From Hyphomicrobiales bacterium (lineage in GTDB: Bacteria; Pseudomonadota; Alphaproteobacteria; Rhizobiales; Rhizobiaceae): a stretch of 64,000 nt of DNA. Made by a program: the position numbers and the translations under genes. The notes below the pieces were generated by a model. The model was not told the origin of the DNA. It did not search any database and was given only the letters and a program-made list of their open reading frames with translations. Of the stretch, positions 9,062 through 18,732 are shown piece by piece. Positions within the stretch are counted from its first letter, which is position 1, and each line of letters starts with the position of its first letter. The stretch is from assembly GCA_900467745.1 (NCBI GenBank), contig UBQW01000047.1, positions 62,001-126,000 of the forward strand. The letters run 5' to 3'.

Positions 9062-11083
9062 ATGACCGTTCCCTACGCCATCAACGGCCGATTTTTGACC
9101 CATACTATCACTGGTGTGCAGCGATACGCCCGTAACGTCGTAACCGCCATGGATGCCTCTGATCGTGGTGGCCTTTGCGAGATCATTGCACCGAAGGCAA
9201 GCGACGAATGGGAATTTCTGCAGGTGCGTTTTGTTGCGCGCGGCCACCTCAAGGGGCATATGTGGGAGCAGATAGAATTGCCAAGGATTGCGGGCGATCG
9301 CAGGCTCCTAAATCTTTGCAATACGGCCCCTGCCAGCAAAAGCGATCAAATTGTTTGCATCCATGACGCCAATGTCTTTGCGGCACCTGGAAGCTACAGC
9401 CCCGCGTTCCGGACGCTCTACCGCAACCTTCTGCCGCTTCTCGCGCGCCGCTCGGCGCGCATAGCGACAGTCTCATATGCCGCCGCGCGCCAGCTTTCCA
9501 GACATCTGCCAGTCAAGCTTTCAGACATAGCCATATTGTCGAATGGCCATGAACACGCTCTGTCATGGGACCCCAGCCGCGCGATTGCAGCACCGGCACT
9601 GCGATCGGCTATGGCGGGACGCCCTTATGTACTGGCACTCGGATCCAAAGCACTCCACAAGAATATCGCACTCGTCATGGATATTGCGCCGGAACTTGAC
9701 CGGCTTGGGGTCGACATCATCGTGGCGGGCGGCGGCGACGGAATTTTCACGCAGCAGTCGCACACCAGCGGTTCAAATGTAGAGTTGTGTGGCCGCTTAT
9801 CGGACGATGACCTAGCCTATCTTCTCGACCACGCGCTGTGCCTGGTCTTCCCCTCCATAACCGAAGGGTTTGGCTTACCAATTCTCGAGGCGATGGCGCG
9901 AGGTTGCCCCGTAATTTCCTCAGATTCTGCAAGCATGCCGGAGGTCTGCGGCGACGCAGCTTTGCTGGCATCGCCGTTCGAACCTGCGCGATGGATTACG
10001 CACATACGCTCTGTGCTACAGTCAGCAAATCTCCGTGACGACCTCATCGGCCGTGGCTTTGAAAATGCCAGGCGGTTTTCTTGGAAACAGACGGCCGAGG
10101 GATACATGGACCTGCTTGCAAGCCCGTCTCATGCATTGTCTTCCCATGCATCAACGACGCGCCCGCCAGTCCGTATTGCCGCCGTTTTTGCCACACGAGG
10201 CAGGCCGGAGATTGCCGAGACCACTGTGCGACATTTCCTTCGAACACAAACTCAACCTCCCGACTGTGTGATCGTCTCATGTGTCGATGCTTCTGACGCC
10301 GGTCAGCTCGCTTCCATGCCTTCGATACGAGTAGTGACAGGACCATCTGGGCTTGCTGCTCAGCGAAACACTGCACTCATGAGCCTTCCGCCGGCAACCG
10401 AAGTTGTCGCCTTCTTCGACGATGATTTTGTAGCAGATCACAGGTGGCTTTCGGCCGCTGCAACTGTGTTTCGCGACGAGAGCCAAGTGGTTGGTTTCAC
10501 CGGGCATGTCGTCAAGGATGGCATCAAAGGTCCTGGGATCTCTTTTGAGGAGGCTATCGACATCGTGTCTTCGGCCGACACACCGCAAAACCTATGGTCT
10601 GAGCCGTACAGTCCGTATGGCTGCAATATGGCGTTTCGAGTAGCCGCGATCGGTGATGTTCGCTTCGACGAGCGGCTTGTTCTCTATGGCTGGTTGGAGG
10701 ATCGGGACTTCGCAGCCGCACTTGCACGCCAAGGCGGACGTTTGATCAAGTGTTCACAGGCATTCGGCGTCCATATGGGTGTCAAAGCCGGCCGGATCAG
10801 CGGGCAACGCTTGGGCTACTCGCAGGTCGTCAATCCTATTTACATGATGGGAAAAGGGACGATGAGCCTTATCGACGGCACGAAGCAAATATCGAAGAAT
10901 TTAGCGAGCAATGTTGGCCGTCTATTTTGGCCAGAGCCTTTCATCGACAGGCGCGGCAGGGTCAAAGGTAACCTTCTGGCGTTTGCAGATATCGCGCGGG
11001 GTCGCCTTGAGCCAGAGAGAGCAGCCAATATCTGCACGCAGACACCGAGCCGAAATCCCGGCCATTGGCAGGAGACGCGATAG
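9062..11083 (+). CDS. two-domain glycosyltransferase, GT4 fused to GT2
   Basis: 673 residues. Residues 1 to about 360 form a GT4 enzyme: YVLALGSKALHKN, VAGGGDG and the E-x7-E motif EGFGLPILEAM. From about residue 366 a GT2 (GT-A) domain starts (RIAAVFATRGRPEIAETT), with its metal-binding FFDDDF and the later GWLEDRDFAAAL acceptor-site motif. One polypeptide therefore probably adds two successive sugars. The start at 9062 (MTVPYAINGRF) fits the usual GT4 N-terminus. A frame open back to 8942 has no family-like sequence, and ribosome-binding evidence at 9062 is weak. The stop abuts the ATG of the co-polymerase gene. Confidence 0.82.
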   Translation: MTVPYAINGRFLTHTITGVQRYARNVVTAMDASDRGGLCEIIAPKASDEWEFLQVRFVARGHLKGHMWEQIELPRIAGDRRLLNLCNTAPASKSDQIVCIHDANVFAAPGSYSPAFRTLYRNLLPLLARRSARIATVSYAAARQLSRHLPVKLSDIAILSNGHEHALSWDPSRAIAAPALRSAMAGRPYVLALGSKALHKNIALVMDIAPELDRLGVDIIVAGGGDGIFTQQSHTSGSNVELCGRLSDDDLAYLLDHALCLVFPSITEGFGLPILEAMARGCPVISSDSASMPEVCGDAALLASPFEPARWITHIRSVLQSANLRDDLIGRGFENARRFSWKQTAEGYMDLLASPSHALSSHASTTRPPVRIAAVFATRGRPEIAETTVRHFLRTQTQPPDCVIVSCVDASDAGQLASMPSIRVVTGPSGLAAQRNTALMSLPPATEVVAFFDDDFVADHRWLSAAATVFRDESQVVGFTGHVVKDGIKGPGISFEEAIDIVSSADTPQNLWSEPYSPYGCNMAFRVAAIGDVRFDERLVLYGWLEDRDFAAALARQGGRLIKCSQAFGVHMGVKAGRISGQRLGYSQVVNPIYMMGKGTMSLIDGTKQISKNLASNVGRLFWPEPFIDRRGRVKGNLLAFADIARGRLEPERAANICTQTPSRNPGHWQETR

Positions 11084-12736
11084 ATGTTCAACAGACCAAA
11101 GCCGATCGATGTCACTTCCCCTTTATGGCGCCTAGAGGGTGTCAACCCTGACACCGGCACTGATGGTCCGCTTGCTCTTCTGAGGTTAGTTGTAGCCCTT
11201 TGCCTGCGACATCGGGTCGTTCTTGCCGCCTCCTCCGTCGCCGGGTTCCTGTTGGCGGGGATTTACAGTCTTTCACTACCGTCGACATACACATCGGTCG
11301 CCACATTGCTTCTGGAGCCACGGCAATCGGTCGCCTTGGGGCAGGATCTCAATGGCCAGCAGGGCCTCGACCTCAACCGGGCAGACAGCGAGTTACAGAC
11401 AATCCGCTCCGAGCGCTTGCTTTCCTCCGTGTTTGACAGTTTGAGCCTTGAGAACAGTCCGGAACTGGGTAAACATTCCTCTCGTCCGACCGAACTCACC
11501 CCTTCAACATTACGCTTCTCTGTCGCGCCTTCACAGCTGGGTGCAGAAAAAGGGGCCCGCCAGCCGGCGACTGGGGAGGTTAGTCTCGTCACCGATGCCC
11601 AGCGAGCGGCATTTGCCAATTTTGCCGCGCGCCTTGTCGCACGCCGTGTCGGACAATCATTTGTCATTGAGGTCGAGTATTCATCCGCTGACCCGGCAGT
11701 ACCGGCGCGGGTCGCCAATGCGGTGGTGTCGGGCTACATTTATCAGGCAATCGCCTTCAAAGAACAGATTGCGCGGGCAGGGACCGAAGCACTACAAGGT
11801 CGCCTGGATAGCCTCTCTAGCCAGATGGAGGCAGCGCGCGTTGCCATGCGTCAGGGAGCGCTACCCTCCATCCCCACACCGGATGCTGACGCGCGCGTCA
11901 TCGGCGCTGCCTTGCGTCCGCTTGGCCCTTCTGCGCCGCGCAAAACTCTGATTGCAGCACTGGGCGGAATTCTCGGCTTGCTGGGCGGCATCGGTTTTAT
12001 TGCGACCCGAATGGCCTTTGATAGGAAGGCGCACAACGCGTCCGATCTTTCGCGTGATAGTGGAATTGCGTGCCTCGGATCCATCCCGGTGGCGCCCAAA
12101 CCTGAAATTCCATTGAAGGTCGAACCACGGCATCTTGAATATGTAAGCGCAATCCACAATCTTCGCACGTCACTCGAGATCGCCTCCACAAGTCGGCGTA
12201 GCGACCAGAACATGTCGATCGCTTTCGTGTCCTGGTCGTCGGGAACGGGAGTGAGTTCTGTATGCGCGAGCCTCGCCCAACTCATCAGTCGCAGTGGTCG
12301 ACGCACAACGCTCTTCAAGAACTCATTAGACTTGCGCACGAAGTCGACCGAACCTCACCTCGGCTGCCCAGCATCTCTGGTCGATATCGCACTTGCTAAC
12401 TTTCAGTTCGACAACTTCACGATTCAGGAAGCCGACGGTCTGGTGGTTGTCCCCATTCACTCGCTTGACACGAACGCTAACCTGTTTACCGATTTCAGGA
12501 ACTCTCGTATTCAAATGATTTTAGACGCAGCGCGTCTGCAAGGCGATGTAATCTTTGACCTACCGGCCTTGCACGAAACTATGGATGCGATGACGCTTTG
12601 CGCCTATGCCGACGCGGTTGTTGTCGTTGTAGCGGCCGAAGAAACAACCATCGAGGAGGTGACGGAAGCCGTCCAGTTATTGCGCCGAAGGGGCGCAAAC
12701 GTGATTGGCACCGTTTTAAACAAGGCATTGCAATGA
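11084..12736 (+). CDS. polysaccharide co-polymerase, ExoP/Wzc-like with degenerate kinase domain
   Basis: 550 residues. A Wzz-type N-terminus has a first membrane helix (about 42-62, VVLAASSVAGFLLAGIYSL) and a large periplasmic region. A second helix follows a proline-containing approach (LRPLGPSAPRKTLIAALGG), and then comes a cytoplasmic nucleotide-binding-fold domain. In active bacterial tyrosine kinases the P-loop ends in GKST/GKT. Here it reads SWSSGTGVSSV, without the lysine, and the tail lacks a tyrosine cluster. It probably controls chain length and bridges to the OPX channel without autophosphorylating. The ATG directly follows the preceding stop, with GGAG nine bases upstream. Confidence 0.82.
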   Translation: MFNRPKPIDVTSPLWRLEGVNPDTGTDGPLALLRLVVALCLRHRVVLAASSVAGFLLAGIYSLSLPSTYTSVATLLLEPRQSVALGQDLNGQQGLDLNRADSELQTIRSERLLSSVFDSLSLENSPELGKHSSRPTELTPSTLRFSVAPSQLGAEKGARQPATGEVSLVTDAQRAAFANFAARLVARRVGQSFVIEVEYSSADPAVPARVANAVVSGYIYQAIAFKEQIARAGTEALQGRLDSLSSQMEAARVAMRQGALPSIPTPDADARVIGAALRPLGPSAPRKTLIAALGGILGLLGGIGFIATRMAFDRKAHNASDLSRDSGIACLGSIPVAPKPEIPLKVEPRHLEYVSAIHNLRTSLEIASTSRRSDQNMSIAFVSWSSGTGVSSVCASLAQLISRSGRRTTLFKNSLDLRTKSTEPHLGCPASLVDIALANFQFDNFTIQEADGLVVVPIHSLDTNANLFTDFRNSRIQMILDAARLQGDVIFDLPALHETMDAMTLCAYADAVVVVVAAEETTIEEVTEAVQLLRRRGANVIGTVLNKALQ

Positions 12737-13827
12737 CCGGAACTGAGGGCGAGTACGGTTCGACCCAGAACATACCCCGCCCCCGCCTTGCCGTCATCAT
12801 CACCTGCTGGAACTACGCAGACTATGTCGACGAGGCGATAAGAAGCGTTCTCGACCAGAACCGCGAAGACTGCGAGCTAATCGTTGTCGATGACGGCTCG
12901 ACCGATGCATCATGGGACCGGATCGGGCGTCACCCTGTGTCGGCCTACCGTATCGAAAATTGCGGACAGCGTGCAGCCTGTGCATTTGCTGTCACAAAAA
13001 CACAAGCTCCGTTCGTGCTATTCCTCGACGCTGACGACGTGCTGGTGCCAGGCTCGCTAGCGACAATCATCTCAAAACTCGACGATGGTGTCGCAAAGCT
13101 CCAGTTTCCTTTGTCTCGTACCGATCGTGACGGCGTGATCATAGGGGATCCCGTTCCACGCTTGAATGCATTCCGCGACACCGGCTCGATCGCGCGAGAC
13201 GTACTAAGGCACGGGACCTACAAAAGTCCTCCGACCTCTGGCAACGTTTTCCGGCGGGACCTTTGCGCAATGCTTGATGACGCAGATTACGAACGCGCAG
13301 TCGATGGCATCTTGATCTTTGCAGCCCCCTTTTTTGGCGATATCGTCAGTCTTGCGAATCCGCTTGGCCGATACAGGGTGCATGACCGCAACGAGTCAGG
13401 TCTCGGGCGAGCGCTGGACGCACAGGTTCTAAGACGCGAACTGACGCGTCATGTCGAAAGGATGGCCCATCTGCGCCGCGTGTTGGCGCCGCAAGGACGG
13501 GCCCACAAACTCGTTTCCCCCGAAAATACGCCGTTTTTTCTTGAACGCACAATCTACCTCACGATTGTGAGCGGCCGGCGTGTCCGGCCCACGATCGTCG
13601 GCCGCTTCCTGCGGAAAATTTATACGACCGACAACTCCCTAGGCACCAAGTGTGCGATAACGATCTTCCTGCTGTTGATGGCCATTCTTCCAAACCGTGC
13701 CGCGCGCCGTGGGCTGTCTTACCGGCTTGAAGCTGGAAAACGATCCTTGGCAGGTTTTTTACGTGCGCTGGTGGGGGGTACTCCCTCCTCAGGGGAACCG
13801 CCGATGCAATCTTCCAGAAAAACCTAA
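12733..13827 (+). CDS. glycosyltransferase family 2
   Basis: 364 residues with a classical GT-A N-terminus (AVIITCWNYADYVDEAIRSVL), the nucleotide-binding VVDDGSTD and the metal-binding FLDADD. The start ATG overlaps the stop of the co-polymerase gene (ATGA at 12733-12736), implying translational coupling; a longer frame back to 12598 would lie inside that gene. It is paralogous to the truncated GT2 gene at 18733, sharing the order of N-terminal motifs and a PPTSGNVFRRD-type segment that the truncated copy has lost. The acceptor sugar is unknown. Confidence 0.85.
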   Translation: MTGTEGEYGSTQNIPRPRLAVIITCWNYADYVDEAIRSVLDQNREDCELIVVDDGSTDASWDRIGRHPVSAYRIENCGQRAACAFAVTKTQAPFVLFLDADDVLVPGSLATIISKLDDGVAKLQFPLSRTDRDGVIIGDPVPRLNAFRDTGSIARDVLRHGTYKSPPTSGNVFRRDLCAMLDDADYERAVDGILIFAAPFFGDIVSLANPLGRYRVHDRNESGLGRALDAQVLRRELTRHVERMAHLRRVLAPQGRAHKLVSPENTPFFLERTIYLTIVSGRRVRPTIVGRFLRKIYTTDNSLGTKCAITIFLLLMAILPNRAARRGLSYRLEAGKRSLAGFLRALVGGTPSSGEPPMQSSRKT

Positions 13828-13856
13828 CGGAAATGGATAGCAGAGCCAAACGTTTC

Positions 13857-15821
13857 TCAACGTTGCCGTCGGGTTGATAGCCCGCGCATTATATGGGCCA
13901 ACTCAAGCGCCGGTAAAAGTGCAGACTTGAGCCGAGGAAAGTCCCGCGCAATGGCTGCTTCCCGCCAGAGATGAGATCTCACCGACTGTAGTTGGCGAGC
14001 TATGCTGTTGTTCTCGGCGGCATTCAGGATGTTTTTACTCTCGGGGCGCCCGAAATCAATGGATCTATATCCTGCGCCGAGAATGTTCACGTCGCGCGGA
14101 GTGGGATTGATGATTGCTTTCTTCAAGCGTGTCCATGCAACAGGGGCATCGCGCAGGATTTGCATTCCATTGTCAACGCTGTCGATATAGTCGAGAACGC
14201 CCGACAGAAGTAGATTGCCGGCTGCAGGGTCAATCTTTCCAAACGCAATGTCACCACAGTTCGCCTCGATCTTGCCGTTACCGGCATCCCAGAGCTGCCG
14301 AGCCGATGGGACTGAAGGCTCAAACAGGCTCTCGATGATGTGCCAGTATCTCAGGACGACAGTCTCAACTTTGAACGGGTTGTAAAAATTGTCTTCGACA
14401 ACAAGCCCAGATACAGCAGGGAAATGGTCTTCGCTCAGCCCTTTGTAGTTGCACCTGGCGAACTGTATCGTTTCGAAGTTCCGGTCTGGGAGGCCTGCGG
14501 CCAAGAGCCTTTGAGTACTTCCGTAAAGCCCGGTATCGCATAGGATGATGCGCTCGCAGGTCTCGAACATTGTGTCGAGATGCCGTGTGAAGAGTGAATT
14601 CTGCAGCGTTACATCGGCAAGCAGATCTTGCCCGACATCAGTGCCCAGCATACCAAAGAAACTTGCCGCGTTAAAACGCTGGTTCCAGACTTGAGGCAGG
14701 TCGTAGGTCCGGCCACCCACAAACGCCGCCACTTCGGCGAACGTGTTATTTGCAAATTCTCGCCCCAGCTCGTCCAGCACGGCTGGACTGCGCGCTTGCA
14801 AGGCGACACGAGCGGCAATCAGTCTTGAAATCAGCAGATTTTCGCGACGAATCGACAGCGGAAGCGAGAGGCGGCTAATCAGTCGTTCGAAAGCCTCACG
14901 TATCCCGATCCCGCCTCGCGCGCAAAATGCCAAGACCCCGCTCTGGCTTTCCGCCTGTCTCGCGTAAAGCCAGATCATAAGGCAAAAGTGAGCGACAATC
15001 GGCCCGAACACGTTGCGCCCGAACGATGCCTTGTCGCTCAGGTCCGGCATTTGATAGCTCGGCGGACGCATTTGGCGTTTCAACCGTCTCAATGCCTCAG
15101 CTTTGGCCCCGTCCAACTTCGATACGTAAAGTCGAAGGCGACCCTTCGGAATATGGATTGTCTTGATACCCATACTATGTGGGACGTCATGATCAGCCAA
15201 CCTGTCGTCGCCAACATGCAGCATACGCGATGCGCAAGCCATCTCTTGCAACAGCACATGAGAGAACAAGCGTCCCGAGCGCTTGCTTTTGCCGCATTCG
15301 GCACTGGAGTAGACTTTGTCGATCAGGCCCGGACCATGGAAGTGCTCGAGAAGTTCTGTCAGGCGTTCAGCGGAAAGTGCCGTATCAGACACCGCAATAA
15401 CGCGCACGCCAGCCTGACGTTGCTGGCGAAGCGCCATCGCTAGCGCACCATTGGCAAAGAGCGACTTCTTTTCGATCGCGATTTCGATGTCGATACGCGT
15501 TTCAGCAAGCTTTTTCGGCAGACCAAGTATATCAAGCTGACGCCCAATGATCTCGGTTAGCCTAACTTCCCCAATGCCGCCGCCGACATTGAGTGCGCGA
15601 TATGCGTATCGTTCTGCCGAAAGACGAGCCTGCAGCAACACTTCAACGTCTACGCATAGACCTCGTTGTACAAGCCATCGCGCAAAGCGTTGCTCGCCCA
15701 GCATCACGCGGGATCGCAGCGCACGCGGATGCCGAATTAAGAGCGTATCAAATACGTCGCTCGAGATCAGCTCAACGCCGGAAAGTGGGCCATAGAGAGT
15801 ATCTAGGTTTTGCCGCGACAC
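13857..15821 (-). CDS. HAD-domain protein (COG5610-like) of the EPS locus
   Basis: 654 residues. The first 230 form a HAD phosphatase-like domain: motif I SSDVFDT (D22, D25), motif II AVSDTAL, the lysine region SAECGKSKRSGRL and motif IV MLHVGDDRLADHD. The remaining 420 residues match no domain I can name. Proteins of this layout occur in polysaccharide clusters, where their reaction is not established; dephosphorylation of a sugar phosphate is possible. It is transcribed leftward and converges on the GT2 gene, so it probably has its own promoter in 15822-16093. Confidence 0.7.
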   Translation of the reverse strand: MSRQNLDTLYGPLSGVELISSDVFDTLLIRHPRALRSRVMLGEQRFARWLVQRGLCVDVEVLLQARLSAERYAYRALNVGGGIGEVRLTEIIGRQLDILGLPKKLAETRIDIEIAIEKKSLFANGALAMALRQQRQAGVRVIAVSDTALSAERLTELLEHFHGPGLIDKVYSSAECGKSKRSGRLFSHVLLQEMACASRMLHVGDDRLADHDVPHSMGIKTIHIPKGRLRLYVSKLDGAKAEALRRLKRQMRPPSYQMPDLSDKASFGRNVFGPIVAHFCLMIWLYARQAESQSGVLAFCARGGIGIREAFERLISRLSLPLSIRRENLLISRLIAARVALQARSPAVLDELGREFANNTFAEVAAFVGGRTYDLPQVWNQRFNAASFFGMLGTDVGQDLLADVTLQNSLFTRHLDTMFETCERIILCDTGLYGSTQRLLAAGLPDRNFETIQFARCNYKGLSEDHFPAVSGLVVEDNFYNPFKVETVVLRYWHIIESLFEPSVPSARQLWDAGNGKIEANCGDIAFGKIDPAAGNLLLSGVLDYIDSVDNGMQILRDAPVAWTRLKKAIINPTPRDVNILGAGYRSIDFGRPESKNILNAAENNSIARQLQSVRSHLWREAAIARDFPRLKSALLPALELAHIMRGLSTRRQR

Positions 15822-16105
15822 TTGGCCCCCTTTTCCCGCCGATCGTCGAGGATTCAGATCCGTCTACCCTTTAGGCGATCAGGGAGACGATACTACAGCA
15901 CAGAAAGATACAGCAACCCATTTTGTAGCATATAATCCCGCACAATAGGGCGATATTACATTTAAACTTCGAGATTGCACTATATTTGCGCTCATATATC
16001 GCCGCGATCTGTGTTTTTTCTCAATCATGTTTGCAAGTCGATCGACTCTCAAAATAACCTATAATAACATTATTCTTACCGTCGAAAGCTACTATGGAGC
16101 GTAGC
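15822..16105. promoter_or_regulatory. divergent AT-rich promoter region
   Basis: About 280 bases separate the leftward HAD gene from the rightward flavoprotein gene. The stretch 15890-16085 is much richer in A and T than the genes beside it, as expected for divergent promoters in a GC-rich genome. No specific operator or sigma-70 hexamer pair can be assigned with confidence. Confidence 0.4.
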
Positions 16106-17425
16106 ATGGATGACCCAAGCCTGCAGATGCCCTTACCTGCTAATGAAAGGTTTGATGCCGTCGTTCTCGGCGCAGGCATATCGGGACTTGTTGCCGCCTC
16201 CATCTTGTCCAGTAAGGGTGAGCGAACGCTGATTGTCGATGACTATGATCACGTCGGTGGCAATCATATGGATTGGATGTCAACGGAAGGCTACACATTC
16301 GATGTCGGCAGTTTGATATTTCAGGATGATTCACCGCTCCTGCGCCACTTCCCCGAGCTCCTCCCTCTTTATGTGCCTATCGCACCCACATGGGGTCGTC
16401 TCAATCCGCAGGGAAGGATCACAGCTTATCCGATCTCGGTGCGTGATGATATAATTGCGGCCGGTCCATTTGCGATGGCGTGGATGGGCGTTTCCGTTCT
16501 CTACGCAAGACTGTTTGGCCAGAAGATGAACAACGCCCGGGATTTCGCCCGGTACTGGGTTGGGGCTTACTTTTTGCGCCGATCCGGCCTTGAGACCTAT
16601 ATGTCACGCTTTTATGGGATTGCGCCTGAGAAGATCGATCTTGATCTCGCACGCAAGCGAATGGGATGGATCAGCGAGCACGCTTCAATCGGCAATATCT
16701 TGAAGAAATTGACGCGTTCGAAGGCAGCAGGCACACCTACGAACCGCCAACTGGCTCGACCAAGAGAAGGATTTTCCAGGCTCTACGACACGGCCATCCA
16801 GCGATTGAAGGGTGCTGGTGTGTCTTTCCGGCTGTCAGCGGCGGCTCAAAACATCGTCAAGACCGACGAAGGCTTCGAACTTCGACTCGAGAACGGCGTC
16901 GTATCAACCGGACGCATCATTTCCACGATACCCATTCCCCAGCTCGAGCGTCTTTGTGGTTTTCCCTCCAAATCAGCACTCGATACGATTACGCTAATAA
17001 CCCTTTATTTCAGCTTCGCTGGGCACCGCGGATTTGCACAGTCGATCATTTACAATTTTTCTCTCGACGGCGCATGGAAGAGGTTGACCGTATATTCTGA
17101 TTTCTACGGCCGCGTAAACGATCGTGAGTATTTTGCAGTTGAAGTTGTGGCCGGGCAAGTCAGCACTGTCGCCGAGGCTGAGAGCGATTTTCGCAATCAT
17201 GCCTCCTCCAACAGTCTGTTTGCTGGCGAGCTCACGCTTGCGGGAAGCCAGATACTCGAAAGTGCATATCCAATCTACCGACAAGGCGCCGCGCAGCGTG
17301 CCGCTGAGGCAGTCAAAAGCTTTCGAGCCTTCGGTATTGAATCAATGGGTCGCCAAGGTGGCTTCAACTATCAGCCCACAGCGCGCGTTTCGACGGTGGA
17401 GGTCGAAGCAGCTCTGGGAGGCTGA
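16106..17425 (+). CDS. UDP-galactopyranose-mutase-like FAD flavoprotein
   Basis: 439 residues. The N-terminal FAD-binding Rossmann motif is complete (VVLGAGISGLVAASIL, then an acidic end to strand 2 in TLIVDDYDHVGGNH). The later GGFNYQPTARVSTVEVE segment resembles the C-terminal FAD-contact region of amine-oxidase/UGM relatives. In a polysaccharide cluster the likely reaction is ring contraction of a UDP-sugar or a related nucleotide-sugar isomerisation. The catalytic arginine pattern of true UGM was not verified, so a general NAD(P)-binding oxidoreductase remains possible. GGAG lies six to seven bases before ATG 16106, which is preferred over ATG 16094. Confidence 0.7.
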   Translation: MDDPSLQMPLPANERFDAVVLGAGISGLVAASILSSKGERTLIVDDYDHVGGNHMDWMSTEGYTFDVGSLIFQDDSPLLRHFPELLPLYVPIAPTWGRLNPQGRITAYPISVRDDIIAAGPFAMAWMGVSVLYARLFGQKMNNARDFARYWVGAYFLRRSGLETYMSRFYGIAPEKIDLDLARKRMGWISEHASIGNILKKLTRSKAAGTPTNRQLARPREGFSRLYDTAIQRLKGAGVSFRLSAAAQNIVKTDEGFELRLENGVVSTGRIISTIPIPQLERLCGFPSKSALDTITLITLYFSFAGHRGFAQSIIYNFSLDGAWKRLTVYSDFYGRVNDREYFAVEVVAGQVSTVAEAESDFRNHASSNSLFAGELTLAGSQILESAYPIYRQGAAQRAAEAVKSFRAFGIESMGRQGGFNYQPTARVSTVEVEAALGG

Positions 17426-17496
17426 TCGTTGGTAAACGCGATGCAGCCTCAAAGTGGTCGACCTGTCGGTGGCCACGTCAAAGTTAAAGGTCAGCA

Positions 17497-18564
17497 ATGC
17501 GCATCATGCATGTTCTCAATCACCTTCGACGGCTGAACGGACACGTTCACGCTGCGGTTGACCTTGCATGTGCACAGGCGGCGCAGGGTCACGCCGTCTC
17601 TATTGCCAGTGGCGGGGGCGACTTCGAAGACTTGCTGCAGCGCAATGGCGTTCAAACATTTCATGTTGATCACAAGCGCAGCTTTCCCAATCTCGCAAAA
17701 TCTCTCGTTCATCTTCGAGGTCACGCTCGCAGTTTCGGAGCAGAGATCGTGCATGCCCACATGATGACAAGTGCAGTTCTGGCGTTTCCAGTCTGCCGGC
17801 TCAGCGGCATTCCTCTGGTTACCACCGTTCACAACGAGTTTGAGCGCAGTGCGATTTTGATGGGAATTGGAACGCGCGTTATTGCTGTCAGTGACGTCGT
17901 GGCGGCATCAATGCGCAGGCGCGGCGTCCCCGCCGCACGACTGAGTGTAGTATTGAACGGGACGATCGGTTCTGCGCGGATGCGAGACCGCGACATCAAA
18001 CCGGCGTCCCTTCATTCGCCCAGTATACTCTTCGTGGGTGGCCTTCATCCTCGCAAAGGGCTGCCGGATCTCCTCGAAGCGTTTGAAATCCTTCATCGTA
18101 CCACGCCCCAAGCTCACCTTTACGTCGTCGGGGACGGACCACACAGACAAGACTATGAGAACAAGGCCGCGGCCCTCTCAAGCGCGCCCGCCATAACATT
18201 TATTGGAGCGACGGACGATCCGTATCCTTACATGGCTGGCGCAGATATCTTCGTCATACCGTCTCATGCAGATCCGGCCCCCCTAGTGCTATCGGAAGCA
18301 CGAGAGGCTCGGTGTGCGGTCATAGGAACTGAGGTCGACGGCATCCCCCAATTGCTCGAACATGGAGAAGCCGGAATTCTTGTCCCGCCCAACAATCCTT
18401 CCGCATTGGCCGTTGCCATCCAGCGGTTGATTGACACACCTGGTCAAATTGAAGAATGGAAGACAAAAAGCCAGGCAAAAATTGAGCACCTGACGATCGA
18501 ACGCGTCGCCATGGAGACGCTACAAGTCTACCAAGCCGCACAATCCAATAATTCGCTTTGGTAG
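17497..18564 (+). CDS. glycosyltransferase family 4
   Basis: 355 residues, a compact GT4. The N-terminus is MRIMHVLNHLRRLNGHVHAAV. The acceptor half contains EIVHAHMMTSAVLAF and TTVHNEFE; the donor half contains ILFVGGLHPRKGLPDLLEAFE, VVGDGPHRQDYE and the donor signature PAPLVLSEAREARCAVIG. The ATG is preceded by AAAGGT. It follows the flavoprotein gene by about 70 bases on the same strand and is probably cotranscribed with it. Which sugar it adds cannot be read from the sequence. Confidence 0.83.
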   Translation: MRIMHVLNHLRRLNGHVHAAVDLACAQAAQGHAVSIASGGGDFEDLLQRNGVQTFHVDHKRSFPNLAKSLVHLRGHARSFGAEIVHAHMMTSAVLAFPVCRLSGIPLVTTVHNEFERSAILMGIGTRVIAVSDVVAASMRRRGVPAARLSVVLNGTIGSARMRDRDIKPASLHSPSILFVGGLHPRKGLPDLLEAFEILHRTTPQAHLYVVGDGPHRQDYENKAAALSSAPAITFIGATDDPYPYMAGADIFVIPSHADPAPLVLSEAREARCAVIGTEVDGIPQLLEHGEAGILVPPNNPSALAVAIQRLIDTPGQIEEWKTKSQAKIEHLTIERVAMETLQVYQAAQSNNSLW

Positions 18565-18732
18565 AACGTAGACACTTCGCACTCGACATCCGAGTAACAG
18601 TATTCACTAATTTAGATGTATAGAAGTATTTGACGAGCGAGGCAGTCATCTGCTGATCTTCTTCAAGAAACCGTGATTTATTGACCTTTTGCATCCAGCA
18701 GTGCCGAAGCTTATTCGATCTGGAGCTATCTG

